Assembly (NCBI GenBank): GCA_030150795.1
Contig: JASLFF010000131.1
Coordinates: 1 to 9,159 of the forward strand
Direction of reading: 5' to 3'
Source of the DNA: Terriglobales bacterium
GTDB lineage: Bacteria > Acidobacteriota > Terriglobia > Terriglobales > Gp1-AA117
DNA: 9,159 bases
The notes under the pieces are model-generated. The model was given only the letters and a program-made list of their open reading frames with translations. It ran no database searches and had not been told where the DNA came from. Shown here piece by piece: positions 7,447 to 9,159 of this stretch. The position numbers and the translations under genes are program-made. The first letter of the stretch is position 1, and each line of letters begins with the position of its first letter.

Positions 7447-7469
7447 GAGACGTAGCACTGCTACGTCTC
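7447..7469. repeat. Perfect 10-base-stem palindrome between qor and the AhpD-like gene
   Basis: GAGACGTAGC (7447-7456) and its exact reverse complement GCTACGTCTC (7460-7469) flank the loop ACT. On the minus strand the hairpin starts four bases after the TAG of qor (7475-7473). Neither side has a T tract, so it is not a classic intrinsic terminator, but the stem is strong enough to protect the 3' end of the message or reduce read-through into the AhpD-like gene. It resembles in kind short dispersed palindromes found many times in some bacterial genomes (a GTAGAGACG-type core), which I recall but cannot check here. Confidence 0.6.
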
Positions 7470-7472
7470 CTG

Positions 7473-8444
7473 CTAAGGTACCAACAAAATCTTGCCCGTT
7501 GTTTTTCGGCCTTCCAAATCGCGATGCGCCTGCTGTACTTCTTCTAATTTGTAGGTATGGGAAACGCGCAATTTCAGCTTGCCCGCTCCAATCATGCTGA
7601 AAACATCGCCGGCTCGCTGCTGCAACTCTTCGCGGGTGCTGACGTAATGAATCAGGCTTGGCCGCGTCAGTGTGAGTGAACCCTTTGCCATTAGCTGTTT
7701 CACAGGGTCCACCGGCGGTACCGCACCGCTCGATGCGCCAAACAGCACCATATGCCCCCGGGGACGAAGCACGTTGAGACCTTTATCGAACGTTGTCTGC
7801 CCAACGCCGTCATAAACCACATGGACGCCCTTCCCATCGGTCATGCGCTTGGTCTCAGCTTCAAAATCCTGATTGGCATAAAGAATTACTTCGTCGGCGC
7901 CGGCATCACGCGCCAGCTTGGCCTTTTCTTCCGACCCGGCAGTACCAATCACTCGGGCGCCAATATTCTTTGCCATCTGCACCAGCAGCAGGCCAACTCC
8001 TCCGGCAGCAGCATGGATCAGGGCCGTGTCGCCCTTCTTGAGTGGATACGTTGTATGGCTCAGGTAATGTGCGGTCATGCCTTGCAGCATCGCCGCTGCG
8101 GCTTGCTGGTCGGTAATCTTGTCCGGCACGTGGACAAGCCGTTCTGCGGGCACGGCTGCATATTCCGCGTAAGTACCCACCACATTGCTGTAAGCAACGC
8201 GATCGCCCGGCTTGACCAACTTCACTTCACTGCCCACTTCCGTCACCGTTCCAGAAGCTTCCTGGCCGTCGACAAAGGGCAGCTGGGCAGGATACCGGCC
8301 TTCACGGAAGTAAACATCAATAAAGTTAACGCCGGAAGCCGCAATCTTCACTATGGCTTCGTTGGCTTTCGGCTTCGGAACAGGAAGATCGACAAGGGTC
8401 AGCACTTCTGGCCCGCCGGTTTTTTGTACTTGAATCGCTTTCAT
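7473..8444 (-). CDS. qor: NADPH:quinone oxidoreductase, zinc-independent MDR family
   Basis: The 323-residue product matches the QorA/zeta-crystallin type of medium-chain reductases, which use NADPH to reduce quinones and other reactive carbonyl or olefin compounds in the cytosol. Visible features are GGPEVL (10-15), the quinone-reductase signature around NFIDVYFREGRYP (40-52), GQEASGTVTEVG (60-71), VKPGDRVAY (77-85), the NADPH-binding AAAGGVGLLLVQMAK (145-159), YDGVGQTTFDKGL (211-223), MVLFGASSGAV (232-242) and TRPSLIHYVSTREEL (260-274). The zinc-ligand Cys residues of alcohol dehydrogenases are absent. The length is close to E. coli Qor (about 327). I chose the ATG at 8444 because the protein family begins with this MKAIQVQKTGG segment and AGGT lies a few bases upstream. 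An in-frame start at 8552 would add 36 unrelated residues and overlap the EthD gene. It is the second gene of the apparent EthD-led operon, 79 bases downstream of that gene. Confidence 0.92.
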   Translation of the reverse strand: MKAIQVQKTGGPEVLTLVDLPVPKPKANEAIVKIAASGVNFIDVYFREGRYPAQLPFVDGQEASGTVTEVGSEVKLVKPGDRVAYSNVVGTYAEYAAVPAERLVHVPDKITDQQAAAAMLQGMTAHYLSHTTYPLKKGDTALIHAAAGGVGLLLVQMAKNIGARVIGTAGSEEKAKLARDAGADEVILYANQDFEAETKRMTDGKGVHVVYDGVGQTTFDKGLNVLRPRGHMVLFGASSGAVPPVDPVKQLMAKGSLTLTRPSLIHYVSTREELQQRAGDVFSMIGAGKLKLRVSHTYKLEEVQQAHRDLEGRKTTGKILLVP

Positions 8445-8523
8445 AGATACCTGAATGCGCCGCGTTAAGTGCGGTCGCCGGCAATGAATTAGTCTCGGTA
8501 AATTGCAGGGGCGCGCTGCTCGC

Positions 8524-8847
8524 TCAGAAGTTGAACGATTCTTCTTCGGCAATCATGATGACCGGAGGACCGCCGGAAGAAATCTTCACGGCGTGCCCAA
8601 TCGTCTCCTTGCCGCCCTCAGACGCAGCACAGGCCTGCAATGCTTCCATGGAAGGGAAATGGACTTCCGCGATGCGGTAAAAGGGAGGCGTGCCCTGTGG
8701 CGATCCCACCACCTTTGTCGCTACCAGCTTGGTTTTGCCGTTGAGCTTTTCCACCGCCATCGGCACATGTTCTTTTTGGTACACCTTTTCAAACGCATCA
8801 ACATCCTTGGGACGGGGATACATCACCACCAACTTAACTCCAGCCAT
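8524..8847 (-). CDS. EthD-domain protein
   Basis: The 107-residue protein is a small ferredoxin-like-fold (dimeric alpha/beta barrel) EthD-family member. It shows the N-terminal strand VKLVVMYPRPKDVDAFEKVY (4-23), followed by HVP with His27, FYRIAEVHFPSMEALQA (56-72) and a C-terminal VIMIAEEESF. EthD was named from an ethyl tert-butyl ether degradation locus; most members have no assigned reaction, and some relatives act in polyketide or aromatic-compound metabolism. A textbook AAAGGAG ribosome site sits about eight bases before the ATG at 8847. It is the first gene of the leftward set, downstream of a sigma70-like promoter at 8889-8917. The company of quinone reductase, CxxC and nitronate oxygenase genes suggests a role with small organic or oxidised molecules, which is inference. 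Confidence 0.87.
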   Translation of the reverse strand: MAGVKLVVMYPRPKDVDAFEKVYQKEHVPMAVEKLNGKTKLVATKVVGSPQGTPPFYRIAEVHFPSMEALQACAASEGGKETIGHAVKISSGGPPVIMIAEEESFNF

Positions 8848-8888
8848 GAGAGAGCTCCTTTAGAAGTGCGTTTAACTGCGTCCTTGAA

Positions 8889-8917
8889 ATTGTAATTGCA
8901 AGAGTGCATTTTGTGGA
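8889..8917 (-). promoter_or_regulatory. Sigma70-like promoter for the EthD-qor-AhpD-NMO gene set
   Basis: Read on the minus strand, a -35-like TCCACA (8917-8912; four of six matches to TTGACA) and a -10-like TACAAT (8894-8889; five of six matches to TATAAT) are exactly 17 bases apart. Transcription would start near 8882, leaving a leader of about 35 bases that contains the AAAGGAG site. Position, spacing and strand fit well, but this is read by eye. Confidence 0.42.
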
Positions 8918-8918
8918 C

Positions 8919-8940
8919 GACCGTGACAATGTCGCCGGTC
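8919..8940. promoter_or_regulatory. Operator-like dyad next to the -35 box
   Basis: Outer arms GACCG (8919-8923) and CGGTC (8936-8940) are reverse complements and enclose a second, smaller dyad GACA-A-TGTC (8925-8933), slightly off centre. The element sits one base upstream of the proposed -35 box of the leftward operon, and about 80-100 bases before the divergent gene at 9021. A nested dyad in a divergent promoter region is the usual layout for a repressor or activator site. No regulator gene is in the window. Confidence 0.35.
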
Positions 8941-8957
8941 GGAAAAGGCAGCCATCT

Positions 8958-8972
8958 GAGAAATTCTTTCTC
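8958..8972. repeat. Short perfect dyad in the divergent promoter region
   Basis: GAGAAA (8958-8963) and TTTCTC (8967-8972) are exact reverse complements around the triplet TTC. It lies 18 bases before a TAAACT (8991-8996) that could serve as a poor -10 box for the rightward gene at 9021. No good -35 accompanies it. It could be a second binding site in the shared control region, or chance in an A/T-rich patch. Confidence 0.25.
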
Positions 8973-9020
8973 TTGGATTCAGACTTCCGCTAAACTGCTT
9001 CCAGAGCAGAGCTGATTCTC

Positions 9021-9159
9021 ATGCCACAGATACCCAATATTATCAACATGGCGATTACCGGCTTCATCGCGCATTTGCTAATGGAGCTGGTGATAGATCC
9101 GATGAAGCGCCGCGATCTCTACCAGTTCAAAGACACTTCCGCTAGTCTCACCATGGGTA
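9021..9159 (+). CDS. Probable sterol desaturase/fatty acid hydroxylase family membrane protein, N-terminal part (3' truncated)
   Basis: An ATG at 9021 opens a frame that runs off the window after 46 codons. The visible protein starts with a hydrophobic segment (about 8-25), then a charged KRRDLYQFKDTSASLTMG stretch. Sterol desaturase/fatty acid hydroxylase family proteins often have exactly this layout at their start: a first membrane helix, a basic turn, then a 'Y.x.D...N/S-L..G' motif before the second helix. Those enzymes are di-iron integral membrane hydroxylases, and their His-box motifs would lie outside the window. An in-frame ATG at 9048 is an alternative start. The ribosome site is weak. 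It is divergent from the EthD gene, sharing a 173-base control region. The call rests on a short N-terminus only, so other small membrane proteins remain possible. Confidence 0.5.
   Translation, partial: MPQIPNIINMAITGFIAHLLMELVIDPMKRRDLYQFKDTSASLTMG

Noticed and set aside
8445..8552. 36-residue N-terminal extension of Qor
   Set aside because: It would overlap the EthD gene and add basic, unrelated residues ahead of the canonical MKAIQVQKTGG start, which has its own AGGT site.
1..9159. CRISPR array, tRNA, rRNA, insertion sequence or phage attachment site
   Set aside because: I found no regularly spaced direct repeats, no tRNA-like cloverleaf, and no transposase or integrase coding sequence on either strand.

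Overview
This window looks like a bacterial chromosome of moderately high GC, with dense genes, Shine-Dalgarno-led starts and short intergenic gaps. The gene mix suggests a soil bacterium, tentatively Acidobacteriota: a membrane sulfatase-like protein, a lone secreted S41 peptidase, EthD/QOR/AhpD-like/nitronate-oxygenase redox genes and a dispersed-repeat-like palindrome. No rRNA, tRNA or other phylogenetic marker is present, so this placement is an inference. I see no transposase, integrase, CRISPR array or tRNA.

Left part (1-3066, + strand). The window opens inside the C-terminal end of a type II thioesterase (2-259), the editing alpha/beta-hydrolase that normally accompanies non-ribosomal peptide or polyketide synthases. 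After about 390 bases without a convincing gene comes an FMN-dependent alpha-hydroxy-acid oxidase (649-1773). Among family members it most resembles 4-hydroxymandelate oxidases (Hmo), which make the keto-acid precursor of hydroxyphenylglycine in peptide antibiotic pathways. Together these two genes suggest that the window begins at the right-hand edge of a natural-product gene cluster lying mostly outside it. A secreted S41-family serine peptidase (2008-3066) follows.

Middle and right part (3232-8847, - strand). Reading leftward from 8847, the genes are a small EthD-domain protein, a zinc-independent NADPH:quinone oxidoreductase (Qor), an AhpD/carboxymuconolactone-decarboxylase-like CxxC protein, a class I nitronate monooxygenase-like flavoprotein and a large membrane-anchored sulfatase/phosphoglycerol-transferase-like protein. 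The first four look like a redox or detoxification operon. The AhpD-like and nitronate oxygenase genes are only 2 bases apart, and a sigma70-like promoter with an adjoining dyad lies upstream of the EthD gene. A perfect hairpin separates qor from the AhpD-like gene, and a weaker hairpin ends the nitronate oxygenase gene before the sulfatase-like gene. The sulfatase-like gene converges with the S41 peptidase gene at about 3067-3231.

Right edge (9021-9159, + strand). A divergent gene begins and runs off the window. Its first 46 residues resemble the N-terminus of sterol desaturase/fatty acid hydroxylase family membrane proteins.

I find no clearly undescribed biological system. The points most worth following are the thioesterase/Hmo edge of a probable biosynthetic cluster, the four-gene redox operon with its operator-like dyad, and the palindrome at 7447-7469.
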